A program made the position numbers and the translations under genes. The notes beneath the pieces were generated by a model. That model saw only the letters and a list, made by a program, of their open reading frames with translations, made no database searches and was not told where the DNA came from. A DNA stretch of 20,963 bases from a virus: positions 1 to 20,963 of IMG/VR virus record IMGVR_UViG_3300044998_000877; one strand, written 5' to 3'. Positions 6,874 to 14,266 of this stretch are shown piece after piece. Within the stretch, counting starts at the first letter, position 1, and every line of letters starts with the position of its first letter.

Positions 6874-9800
6874 GCAAACCCGATCTGAGCGCAAGACGCA
6901 GAACCGTGTTGCCGCATTGTTTACCGATGCAAGTCGCCCTGACTGCCTAGGGTACGATCACCTCGGTGAGTGGAGTAAACGCGACAACAACCGCTGCATA
7001 GAAGCAGATTTTTTGCGCAGCAACCTCAAGAAGCGCGGGTTTTCCGATGCGCACATTGCTGCTGCGCTGCAAAAGCTCCTGACCGCCGCCGACTCCACCG
7101 GCATCACCCTGTATCAAGCCAATCTGCGCACCTACCAACTGCTGCGCTATGGCGTACCGGTACAGATAGCAGCCGGTCAGGCGCATGAGACCGTACACCT
7201 CATCGATTGGGAAACGCCTGGCAACAACGACTTTGGCCTTGCCGAAGAGGTCACCTTGCGCGGCGGATACGAACGGCGGCCCGATCTGGTCGTGTACATC
7301 AATGGCATCGCGGTCGCCGTCATTGAGTTGAAACGCAGTTCGGTGGAGGTGGCCGACGGTGTTCGTCAGCTCATCACCAACCAGGAAGAGATTTTCAACA
7401 AAGGATTTTTCAGCACGGTGCAGTTGGTGCTTGCGGGAAGCGACTCGCAGGGTTTGCGCTACGGCACTACGGGCACCCCTGAGAAGTTTTTCGTCGAGTG
7501 GAAGGATAAAAGCGCCATCCCATCAGAGCCACTTGCAGAGGGTGCGCTGCTGGACATTCCATTGACGCAGATCTTTGACAAGGTGCGCCTGCTGGATCTG
7601 ATTCGCAACTTCATCATCTTCGATGGCGGGCAAAAGAAGGTGCCTCGCGTCCATCAATACCAGGCCGTGAAAGCGGCCCAGGAGCGGGTGAAGCAGCAGG
7701 AAGGCGGTGTGATCTGGCACACCCAAGGCAGTGGCAAGAGCATTCTGATGGTGCTGCTTGCCAAGTGGCTGCTGGAATATGACCCGCACGCCCGCGTCCT
7801 GGTCATCACCGACCGTGATGAGTTGGACAAGCAGATCGTGGGTGTGATGCGTAATGCAGGCGTGATTGGCGAGGATGCGGCATCGCCGCGCATCACCTCT
7901 CGCGTGGAACTGGTTGAAAAGCTAGGGGCAGCCACGCCCCGCCTGATGTGTGCGCTGATCCACAAGTTCGATACGACCGACCTGAAGGGTGAGCCGCCGA
8001 GGGTGGTGGGCCGTGTTTACGTCTTCGTCGATGAATGTCACCGCACGCAAGGCGGCGACATGAACAAGCAGATGAAGCGATGGCTGGAAAACGCCATCTT
8101 CATCGGTTTCACCGGCACGCCGCTCTTGCGCCGCGACAAGCAGACCACCCGCGAGGTTTTCGGCACCTACATCCACACCTACAAGTTCGATGAAGCGGTG
8201 GCCGACAAGGTGGTGCTTGACCTGAAATACGAAGCGCGTGATGTGCCGCAGCGCCTGACGTCAAAGAAAGCCATCGATGCGTGGTTTGATCAGAAAACCA
8301 AGGGGCTGAACAACTTTCAGCGTTCGGTTCTGCGTAAGCGCTGGGCGACGATGGAAGAGCTGATGAGTGCTGGTGAGCGCAAGCAGCGCATCATCGCCGA
8401 CATCATCCACGACTTCGGCGTGCAGCCGCGTCTGAACAATGACCGGGGCACGGCCATTCTGGTGGCCGCCTCCATCTACGACGCCTGCCACTACTTCCGT
8501 TTGTTTCAGAACACGTCGTTTGGCAAGTACTGCGGAATCATCACCTCCTACGAGCCCAACCACAACGCGATTTCGCGCGAGCCCAAGGACAGCGACGAGC
8601 GCTACAAGTTCGACACCTACACCCAGCATGTATTGAAGAACGGCCAGACGACCAAGCAGTATGAGGATGAAACAAAACGGCGCTTTATCGAGGAGCCTGC
8701 CAATCTGAAGCTGCTCATCGTGGTGAGCAAACTGCTGACCGGGTTCGATGCGCCTTCCTGCACCTACATCTACCTCGACAACGAGCTGCGCGATCACAAC
8801 CTGTTCCAGGCTATCTGTCGCACAAACCGGCTCGACGGCGACGACAAGGACTATGGCCACATCGTCGACTACAAAGAGCTGTTCGAGAAGGTGCAGGACT
8901 CTATCGCCGTTTACACCTCGGATGAGCTGGACATCGACGAAGGTGGCGATGACGGCAACGTAGCCGTGAAAGACTGGCTGAAGGAAGGCAAGGCGCAGCT
9001 TGATGCTGCCCGGGAAGCACTGCGCTACTTGTGTGAGCCGGTGGCCATGCCCCGTGAGATGGAGCAGTACCTCCACTATTTCTGCGGTGATGCCAACGAC
9101 CCAGAAGCTTTGCTGAACACCGAGCCGCTGCGCATCTCGTTCTACAAGTCAGCAGCCGCATTCCTGCGAGCCTATGCGGCAATTGCTCAGAACCTGGAGG
9201 ACGCAGGATATTCAGCGGCAGATATTGCTGCACTCGAAAAGGAGATCGAGTTCTACAGCGACACTCGCACGGCGATCAAGAAGCATTCAGGCGAAGAGTT
9301 GGACATTAAGCCTTATGAGGCGGATATGCGCCACCTCATCAACACCTACATCCAAGCAGACCCAGCTGAAGATTTGGGAAATCTCAGCTCGCTCTCACTG
9401 ACCGAGCTGATCATCGAAACCGGCATTCACGACGCTATTGCCAAGAAGCTCAACCAGAAGGGCAAGCTGTCGAGGAATGCGATTGCTGAAGGCATCATCA
9501 ACAACGTCCGCAAGACGATCATTCGGGATCAACTGACTGATCCGAAGTTTTACGACGAGATCTCCAAACTCCTCGAAGACCTGATCAAGCAAAAGCGCGA
9601 CGACACCGCTGCCTACGAGAAATTCCTCCAGAAGGCCGAAGAGTTGGTGAAAAAGATGGCGGCCAAGAATACGGGCAGCCATCCGCATGTACTCAACGGC
9701 CACCCGGAGGCCATCGCTCTCTTCAACAATCTGGCCAGTATTCCGGCCGCAACTTTCGTTTGTCCGACTGACGACGATGGCAAGGCGACGCTTGCGCTCG

Positions 9801-9958
9801 AACTCGATCAGGCGATGCGAGAGCAGGCCCCGGCAGGCTGGAGAGGGGATGGCATCCGTGAGAAGCAGGTGCTCAATGCGCTGTTTCCCATCATGTCGCG
9901 GGATCGGGTGGCGACGCAGGCTATTTTCGAAATCATCAAGAACCGATCGGGGTACTGA
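6866..9958 (+). CDS. hsdR: Type I restriction endonuclease subunit HsdR
   Basis: ATP-dependent translocase and nuclease of the restriction complex, cutting unmodified foreign DNA. The 1030-aa protein has an N-terminal PD-(D/E)xK nuclease with D140, E154 and K156 (PDLV, then IELK). The superfamily 2 motor has Walker A TQGSGKS (286-292), a DECH box (389-392) and FTGTP soon after. Later helicase motifs include LLTGFDAP and QAICRTNR. A helical C-terminal domain of about 300 residues probably docks on HsdM. The length resembles EcoR124-type HsdR. ATG 6866 is preferred over GTG 6860, because the AAGGGGGG run at 6853-6860 provides a ribosome binding site only for the former. It overlaps the SLATT gene by 8 nt and the next gene by 1 nt. 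All key catalytic residues are present. Confidence 0.95.
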   Translation: MSEQTRSERKTQNRVAALFTDASRPDCLGYDHLGEWSKRDNNRCIEADFLRSNLKKRGFSDAHIAAALQKLLTAADSTGITLYQANLRTYQLLRYGVPVQIAAGQAHETVHLIDWETPGNNDFGLAEEVTLRGGYERRPDLVVYINGIAVAVIELKRSSVEVADGVRQLITNQEEIFNKGFFSTVQLVLAGSDSQGLRYGTTGTPEKFFVEWKDKSAIPSEPLAEGALLDIPLTQIFDKVRLLDLIRNFIIFDGGQKKVPRVHQYQAVKAAQERVKQQEGGVIWHTQGSGKSILMVLLAKWLLEYDPHARVLVITDRDELDKQIVGVMRNAGVIGEDAASPRITSRVELVEKLGAATPRLMCALIHKFDTTDLKGEPPRVVGRVYVFVDECHRTQGGDMNKQMKRWLENAIFIGFTGTPLLRRDKQTTREVFGTYIHTYKFDEAVADKVVLDLKYEARDVPQRLTSKKAIDAWFDQKTKGLNNFQRSVLRKRWATMEELMSAGERKQRIIADIIHDFGVQPRLNNDRGTAILVAASIYDACHYFRLFQNTSFGKYCGIITSYEPNHNAISREPKDSDERYKFDTYTQHVLKNGQTTKQYEDETKRRFIEEPANLKLLIVVSKLLTGFDAPSCTYIYLDNELRDHNLFQAICRTNRLDGDDKDYGHIVDYKELFEKVQDSIAVYTSDELDIDEGGDDGNVAVKDWLKEGKAQLDAAREALRYLCEPVAMPREMEQYLHYFCGDANDPEALLNTEPLRISFYKSAAAFLRAYAAIAQNLEDAGYSAADIAALEKEIEFYSDTRTAIKKHSGEELDIKPYEADMRHLINTYIQADPAEDLGNLSSLSLTELIIETGIHDAIAKKLNQKGKLSRNAIAEGIINNVRKTIIRDQLTDPKFYDEISKLLEDLIKQKRDDTAAYEKFLQKAEELVKKMAAKNTGSHPHVLNGHPEAIALFNNLASIPAATFVCPTDDDGKATLALELDQAMREQAPAGWRGDGIREKQVLNALFPIMSRDRVATQAIFEIIKNRSGY

Positions 9959-10674
9959 TGAACGAGACGATCCAACTGGGCGAGATTTCAATAGCGGTGA
10001 CGAGGAAGGACATCAAGAATGTCCACCTCACCGTTCATCCCCCTGATGGACGTGTGACTCTCGCCGCCCCAACTAACACTCGCCTAGAAGTAGCGCGTGC
10101 CTACGCGATATCCAAATTGGTATGGATTCGTGAGCAACAGAGAAAACTTGATGCCCAAGCGCGGGAAACACCACGCCAGTTCGTTGAGCGCGAGAGCCAC
10201 CACGTTTGGGGGCGGCGCTACCTAATGACGGTGGACTACCAGGATGTAAAGCCTAGTGTTGTCCTCAGCAACAAACGGATCACCCTGATTGTTCGTCCGG
10301 GCAGCAGCGCGGAAAAGCGCGCGGAGGTGATGCATGAGTGGCACAAGTCGTTGCTGCACAAGGTTGTACCGCCACTGATCCAAAAGTGGGAGCAAAAGCT
10401 CAAGGTGAGCGTTTCAGGCTATTTCCTGCAACGGATGAAAACCAAGTGGGGTAGTTGCAATCACGCAGAGGGAAACATTCGCCTCAATACGGAGCTGGTG
10501 AAAAAGCCTAAGGATTTACTGGAGTACGTCGTCGTGCATGAAATGGCTCATTTAATCGAGCCCACGCACAGTGATCGCTTCATCGCCATCCTTGAAGAGC
10601 ATTACCCCAGCTGGCGCGAGGCCCGCGCCGAGCTCAACGAATTGCCGCTGGGTGCAGAGGTTTGGAAGGAGTGA
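9958..10674 (+). CDS. YgjP-like zinc metallopeptidase domain protein (DUF45/COG1451)
   Basis: Predicted cytoplasmic zinc-dependent hydrolase of unknown substrate. The 238-aa protein matches the YgjP/DUF45 family. A beta-rich N-terminal half is followed by KTKWGSC (a conserved family motif), NTELVKKP and HEMAH (residues 194-198), with a further histidine, H204, in PTHSDRF as the probable third zinc ligand. E195 would be the catalytic base. Family members are frequently found next to hsdR in type I restriction loci, but their role there is not established; a part in turnover of HsdR or phage proteins is speculation. The start overlaps the hsdR stop as TGATG-type coupling, and the stop is 1 nt before the next ATG, so it is part of the operon. 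Confidence 0.85.
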   Translation: MNETIQLGEISIAVTRKDIKNVHLTVHPPDGRVTLAAPTNTRLEVARAYAISKLVWIREQQRKLDAQARETPRQFVERESHHVWGRRYLMTVDYQDVKPSVVLSNKRITLIVRPGSSAEKRAEVMHEWHKSLLHKVVPPLIQKWEQKLKVSVSGYFLQRMKTKWGSCNHAEGNIRLNTELVKKPKDLLEYVVVHEMAHLIEPTHSDRFIAILEEHYPSWREARAELNELPLGAEVWKE

Positions 10675-10675
10675 T

Positions 10676-11623
10676 ATGGCACTGAATCTGGCAAAGGTCG
10701 TCATCGGCTATCTGAAAGATCGGCCCGAGCAGAAATTCACTGCACGGCAGATCGCCGAGTGGGTGTTCGCTTCCTACCCGGATGAGTGTCAGGAAAAGCG
10801 TGCCAACAGCCGTGGCGACTACATAAAGTCCGACGCGGATTTGGTGCAGCAGCTCGTCGCAGAAATCAGCTCACAGCGCCCGCGCATGCAAACGAAGCAT
10901 CCAGAACTCAAAACGACTGAAGGACGGCCGCGCAAGTACTACTACTCGGAGCGCTCGGATAGCGCCGAAGTGGCGGCGGCCGAAAGCGAGAGCACGTCAA
11001 CGGCTGCGGATGCAAGTGTTTTGAAGATTGACGAGCACGCTCTGTACCCGCTGCTCTCGCAATACCTGTGGGAGGAGTTTGGCGTTTTCTCCAAGCGGAT
11101 CGACGAGAAGCGTTCGTCGAACAAGCGCGGGCCCAACGGCAACCGCTGGCTGTACCCGGACGTGGTGGGCATGGAGGACTTGGGCAAGGAGTGGCACCGC
11201 GAAGTGCGCGACTGCGTGACGCAGTATTCCGACAAGCGCACCAAGCTGTGGTCGTTCGAGGTCAAGCTGCTGATCAACCGTTCGAACGTACGCGAGTGCT
11301 TCTTTCAGGCCGTGTCGAATTCATCGTGGGCCAATTTCGGCTATCTGGTTGCGGCGGAAATCGGCGGCACCGACACGTTGAAGGAGCTACGGATGCTCTT
11401 CGCGGCACACGGCATCGGCTTCATCAAGCTGGACGTGGACAACCCTGCTGACAGCCAAGTGCTGATTCCGGCGCGTGAGCGCGATGAGATCGATTGGGAC
11501 ATGGCCAATCGGCTGGCCACGGAGAACCGGGATTTTCTTGAGTACGTGAAGCTGGTGAAACAGTTCTACCAGACCGGCGAGGCACGGCTGGCGGACTGGG
11601 ACGTTCCCGAGACGGGGGACTGA
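10676..11623 (+). CDS. HrgA/COG2958-like protein, possible nuclease-related defence accessory
   Basis: A 315-aa protein resembling the COG2958/HrgA family, which is linked to restriction loci. The N-terminal region (about 1-90) looks like a HARE/winged-helix fold, with LNLAKVVIGYLKDRPEQKF and TARQIAEWVF, and ends with GRPRKYYYS. An acidic, Ala/Ser-rich linker (about 92-115) follows. The C-terminal domain (about 120-300) has YPDVVGMEDLG and WSFEVK, with E195 and K197 in an E-x-K strand, followed by RECFFQAVSNSSWA. This is reminiscent of PD-(D/E)xK nuclease-like folds, with the aspartate of YPDVVG as the candidate first acidic residue. Activity is not proven. AAGGAG lies 4 nt before ATG 10676. 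An earlier in-frame ATG at 10571 lies within the metallopeptidase gene. It is the last gene of the operon, ending 4 nt from a convergent phage gene. Confidence 0.72.
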   Translation: MALNLAKVVIGYLKDRPEQKFTARQIAEWVFASYPDECQEKRANSRGDYIKSDADLVQQLVAEISSQRPRMQTKHPELKTTEGRPRKYYYSERSDSAEVAAAESESTSTAADASVLKIDEHALYPLLSQYLWEEFGVFSKRIDEKRSSNKRGPNGNRWLYPDVVGMEDLGKEWHREVRDCVTQYSDKRTKLWSFEVKLLINRSNVRECFFQAVSNSSWANFGYLVAAEIGGTDTLKELRMLFAAHGIGFIKLDVDNPADSQVLIPARERDEIDWDMANRLATENRDFLEYVKLVKQFYQTGEARLADWDVPETGD

Positions 11624-11627
11624 CGGG

Positions 11628-11924
11628 TTATTCCAGATGGCCGATCACGTCGAGGCGTTCATCGCCACGCTGAAACGCCCCGAACCAGCCGTCGCGCGAG
11701 TCGACGCGCGTGCGGCTCACCAGCAACGTGAACCCCTCGCAGCCGCGCCCCTTGGCGGTGGCGAAGTCGGTGGTGTCGAATTTGGCCTCGCGCACCAGCG
11801 TCGTGGCCAACGACTTCATCGCCGATTCAAAGAGGTCGAGCAGATGGTCTTGCAGGCTGGCGTCGATGTTGCGCGAGGTCACGTCATCGATGACGGCGGT
11901 TTTGAATCTGCTGCTTTTGCTCAT
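11628..11924 (-). CDS. Hypothetical phage protein downstream of lysozyme
   Basis: A 98-aa protein that I do not recognise. It begins MSKSSRFKTAVIDDVTSRN and has no signal peptide, membrane segment or known motif. A helical region (about 20-48, with HLLDLFESAMKSLATTLVRE) is followed by a strand-rich half containing GFTLLVSRTRVD and DGWFGAF. ATG 11924 is the natural start, but the preceding AGGGCG is a weak ribosome binding site. It is last in the leftward phage transcript, about 80 nt after the lysozyme stop, where auxiliary lysis or cargo genes often lie. Its TAA is 4 nt from the stop of the convergent HrgA-like gene. The codon pattern and collinearity support a real gene. Confidence 0.6.
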   Translation of the reverse strand: MSKSSRFKTAVIDDVTSRNIDASLQDHLLDLFESAMKSLATTLVREAKFDTTDFATAKGRGCEGFTLLVSRTRVDSRDGWFGAFQRGDERLDVIGHLE

Positions 11925-12003
11925 TGGTAGCGCCCTGTATTGGTGCAGGTGACATGAACGCGCTGTTCTGCGGCAAAGCCAAGCTCTTCTGCGCGGTTCG
12001 AAA

Positions 12004-12468
12004 TCACACGTTGCGAAGCAGCCAAAAGACCTCCGCCTCGCGCCGAGTGACGAGCCCGGGCAGCACTTTCCCGCCGCCATACACCCAGCGACGCAGCTCC
12101 TGGCCTGCAGCAATCCAATCCCGCTGATTGACGCGTCGTCGCAGCGTCGATGTCTGCAACCGCCCCGCGCCGAGGTTGAAGGTGAAGTCCACGATAGCCG
12201 CCAGTCGCCCCTCCGGCTCGGTGGCCAGCACCGGGCAGTAGCGCAGCGTGGCGTTCAGCGCGGTCCTGAGGTCGGTAGCCAAGTAGCTCTCCGCCTCGGC
12301 CTCCGTGATCGGAGGATGTTTCGGATCGCAGAGGTGGCCATAGCCGATGGTCCAGTAGCCGGCCGGGCAGACATAGGGATGTGCACGGCCGGGATCGGCC
12401 CTCGGCACCCGATGGAACCCCTCGAAGCGCTTGGCCAGGTCGATGGCCGCCTGCGGCACTGCGATCAC
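12004..12468 (-). CDS. Phage endolysin, GH24 lysozyme
   Basis: Muramidase that would degrade peptidoglycan at the end of the lytic cycle. The 154-aa protein shows LAKRFEGF with catalytic E16 and the WTIGYGH motif with T40. C34 sits in the position often held by aspartate, with the usual five-residue spacing to T40. The gap from E16 to C34 is 17 residues, longer than the eight typical of T4-like and P22-like enzymes. The conserved C-terminal AIVDFTFNLGAGRL and WVYGGGKVLPGLVTRRE are present. No signal peptide or SAR segment is visible, so release should depend on the holin upstream. The start is probably GTG 12468, overlapping the holin stop as GTGA; GTG 12459 is an alternative. The same strand and coupling place it in the lysis cassette. 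Confidence 0.88.
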   Translation of the reverse strand: MIAVPQAAIDLAKRFEGFHRVPRADPGRAHPYVCPAGYWTIGYGHLCDPKHPPITEAEAESYLATDLRTALNATLRYCPVLATEPEGRLAAIVDFTFNLGAGRLQTSTLRRRVNQRDWIAAGQELRRWVYGGGKVLPGLVTRREAEVFWLLRNV

Positions 12469-12941
12469 GGCCGCACCCGGTCGAACACGCGGCCGAGGAA
12501 CCAGAAGTTCAGCACCCCGGCCCACAATGCCTGATCGGCCTCGGTCCAGGCGTGCAGGATCGCCGCACCCCAATCGGCGCCGCCCGACATCGCCCCGACG
12601 AAGGCCGCTGTCTTCGCCGCGCAGTACAGCGCCATGAACCAGTAGGTGATGACGGGACGAACGCTGCTGGAGAGGGCATCGGCCCAGCGCACGCTCGAAC
12701 GCTGCCCCTGCGCCGCGACGGCCTCTCGCAAGGCATCAATGGCCCCGGTATTCCACGCGGCATCGGCACCCGCGCCGATTTCCGACATCCGCTGCGCGCC
12801 ACGCAGCTTCTCGAACTCCAGCGCCTTGTCCTGCATCGCCAGTTCGTGGCCACGCTCGCCTTTGCGGTCCAGCCACTTCAGGACCTCCGGTGCCAGACGG
12901 AAGGCCCCGCCGAGGAGGCCGCCGAGCAAGGTCTCGATCAT
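12465..12941 (-). CDS. GTA-type three-TM holin
   Basis: Predicted membrane protein that releases endolysin to the periplasm. The 158-aa protein matches the 3-TM holin family described from gene transfer agents. It has an N-terminal amphipathic/hydrophobic stretch (MIETLLGGLLGGAFRLAPEV) and a charged helical middle (about 25-85). SSVRPVITYWFMALYCAAKT is the hallmark motif, followed by hydrophobic segments around AAFVGAM and LWAGVLNFWFLGRVF. ATG 12941 overlaps the preceding stop as ATGA. A longer open frame to 13133 lies over the upstream gene and is not used. It is followed directly by lysozyme. Membrane topology was judged by eye. Confidence 0.82.
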   Translation of the reverse strand: MIETLLGGLLGGAFRLAPEVLKWLDRKGERGHELAMQDKALEFEKLRGAQRMSEIGAGADAAWNTGAIDALREAVAAQGQRSSVRWADALSSSVRPVITYWFMALYCAAKTAAFVGAMSGGADWGAAILHAWTEADQALWAGVLNFWFLGRVFDRVRP

Positions 12942-13240
12942 TGCGGGCCTCCCATCAGTTTCAACTTGATGGCAGCGCCAACGAGCAGCGCGGCCAGGAT
13001 GCCGGCGGTGATGACCTTGACGATGGTCTGCCAGGCCGTGCGCCGAGCATCGCGCCAGGCTTCCAGCAGATCGCGCAGTTCGCGAATGTCCTTCGCGGCA
13101 CTGCCGTTCTCCAGCCCGAGATGGGCAAGGCAACGCTCGGCTCCGCGTTCAGCGGCGCGGTCGAGCAGTTCGTCGAAGTCCTCGCGCCGGATGAGCAGCA
13201 TGTTTTCCACGAGGGCGGCGGGTTGGTGTTCGTCAGTCAT
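12938..13240 (-). CDS. DUF6127-like small membrane protein of the lysis region
   Basis: A 100-aa protein with LIRREDFDELLDRAAERGA, then DIRELRDLLEAWRDARRTAW, then one strong hydrophobic segment near the C-terminus (about 75-93, TAGILAALLVGAAIKL). This layout fits the DUF6127 family seen in prophages and alphaproteobacterial genomes, whose function is unknown. The position directly before the holin suggests an auxiliary lysis role, such as an antiholin or spanin-like anchor, but no lipobox or Rz signature is seen. ATG 13240 has GGAG 6 nt upstream, and the stop overlaps the holin start. It is the first gene after a hairpin and probably opens the lysis module. Confidence 0.68.
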   Translation of the reverse strand: MTDEHQPAALVENMLLIRREDFDELLDRAAERGAERCLAHLGLENGSAAKDIRELRDLLEAWRDARRTAWQTIVKVITAGILAALLVGAAIKLKLMGGPQ

Positions 13241-13260
13241 TGCAGTCTCCAAGAACGACA

Positions 13261-13281
13261 AACCCGCCTCATGGGCGGGTT
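13261..13281 (-). terminator. Hairpin between tail and lysis modules (possible terminator)
   Basis: AACCCGCC (13261-13268) and GGCGGGTT (13274-13281) form an 8-bp GC-rich stem with a 5-nt loop. On the minus strand it is followed by TGTCGTTCTT, a modest T-rich run. It lies after the stop of the DUF2793 gene and before the DUF6127 gene. It may attenuate the tail transcript before the lysis genes. Confidence 0.45.
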
Positions 13282-13304
13282 CGCGGGTTGCTGGTGGGTG
13301 AAGA

Positions 13305-13655
13305 TCAGATGGCGAGGCCTGCGCTCCAGCCGGTGGACTTGTAGGCCGAGAGCTTGGCCTCGTCCTCGATGTAGCAAAGCCAGCCGGTCTGCGGCACGTA
13401 GTACTCCCAGACGCCGCCGATGCGCACCGCGATCTGGTTGGTTTTGCCTGCCCACACGCCCGTGGCACCGGCAGGAATGAGGTAGCGGTCGCCGTTGGCG
13501 GGGCTGGCCGGGGGCGTGGTCAGGTCGCGGTCTTTCACGGACAGGCCGACCACCGCGCCGAGGCGCTTGAGATTGGCGTCCATGCCGGTGTCCCAGCCGC
13601 TTTCGCCGAGCGTCCAGCCGTAGTTGAGTCCAAGGTTCGGGTCTGTTGATGACAT
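13305..13655 (-). CDS. DUF2793 phage tail-associated protein
   Basis: A 116-aa protein matching the DUF2793 pattern found in phage and GTA tail clusters. An N-terminal GLNYGWTLGESGWDTGMDAN segment precedes TTPPASPANGDRYLIPAGAT, GVWAG, and GVWEYYVPQTGWLCYIED. The repeated short beta strands with Gly-Trp pairs suggest a small beta-rich fold, usually placed at the end of tail fibre or tail tip proteins. Here it is a separate gene. ATG 13655 has AGGAG 6 nt upstream, immediately after the stop of the preceding gene. Its exact role in the virion is unknown. Confidence 0.78.
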   Translation of the reverse strand: MSSTDPNLGLNYGWTLGESGWDTGMDANLKRLGAVVGLSVKDRDLTTPPASPANGDRYLIPAGATGVWAGKTNQIAVRIGGVWEYYVPQTGWLCYIEDEAKLSAYKSTGWSAGLAI

Positions 13656-13669
13656 GGTCTACTCCTGAG

Positions 13670-14266
13670 TTATGGGAGGTGCACTGCGGCACGAACGCGC
13701 TGCAGATCAGCATCAGCACTGCGCCGATGCGCCTGGTCTGGATGCTGACGCCATTTCCGACCGATGATGGGCAAGTGCAAAACGGGCGATTTTTTCGACA
13801 GTCGAAGAGTGAGCATCCATTCCGGGTACAACAAAAGACCATCAATAAAACCCACTTCGGTTCGAACAGCAGAGCGTCGATACATGACACAACTGTGGAC
13901 GAGATCAGCACGTTGTACGTGCATCCATCTGCTGTATGCAAGGCGACGATTCCCTAGAATTTGGCCGTCGCTGTCAATCAGCGTTTCATCGGTATATGCA
14001 AGGGATGCTTGCGGGCAGGCATCAAGGGAATCGGCCATTTGTACAAAAGCACTGGCGTCATAGATGTTGTCAGGGTCGACAAAACTGATGTACTCAGCCC
14101 CATCCTTGGCAATGCAATCAACCCAGTCGTCCCCCATCGGCGTATCTCGATTGGTGTGTATCAGCTCAAGCCGAATGTCTGGGTGCGAAAGGCTTTCAAT
14201 TGCGGCAGCCCGCCAGCCCTCTGGCTCGTCAATCGTAAGCATGTAGGCATCAATTCGCGGCTCCAT
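13670..14266 (-). CDS. Small GT2-like glycosyltransferase encoded in the tail operon
   Basis: A 198-aa protein with the features of a GT-A fold, family 2 glycosyltransferase. A short N-terminal strand-helix unit is followed by EYISFVDPDNIYD with a D64-P65-D66 metal/nucleotide-sugar motif. YTDETLIDSDGQ comes next, and a C-terminal R-x-HPDQ element (about 172-177) like the conserved tail of GT2 enzymes. At 198 aa it is shorter than typical GT2 proteins. It could modify tail proteins or host surface sugars; the substrate is unknown. ATG 14266 is joined to the previous stop as TGATG and has GGGGAGG just upstream. GC is lower than its neighbours (30 of 60 at 13861-13920 against 38 of 60 at 14701-14760), which suggests a separate origin. 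Confidence 0.68.
   Translation of the reverse strand: MEPRIDAYMLTIDEPEGWRAAAIESLSHPDIRLELIHTNRDTPMGDDWVDCIAKDGAEYISFVDPDNIYDASAFVQMADSLDACPQASLAYTDETLIDSDGQILGNRRLAYSRWMHVQRADLVHSCVMYRRSAVRTEVGFIDGLLLYPEWMLTLRLSKKSPVLHLPIIGRKWRQHPDQAHRRSADADLQRVRAAVHLP

Larger units (their letters stand above)
223..11623 (+). other. Defence operon: WYL regulator, type I R-M with nested CBASS, two accessory genes
   Basis: Eight same-strand genes behind one visible promoter. Junctions are 8 nt (WYL/hsdM), overlap 10 (hsdM/hsdS), overlap 4 (hsdS/CD-NTase), overlap 11 (CD-NTase/SLATT), overlap 8 (SLATT/hsdR), overlap 1 (hsdR/metallopeptidase) and gap 1 (to the last gene). The CBASS pair is thus built into the translational chain of the restriction operon rather than lying beside it. 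Confidence 0.85.

Noticed and set aside
327-11623. BREX system, suggested by the BrxR-like regulator
   Set aside because: No PglZ, BrxC, PglX or BrxL gene is present. The regulator family is shared with CBASS and other defence loci.
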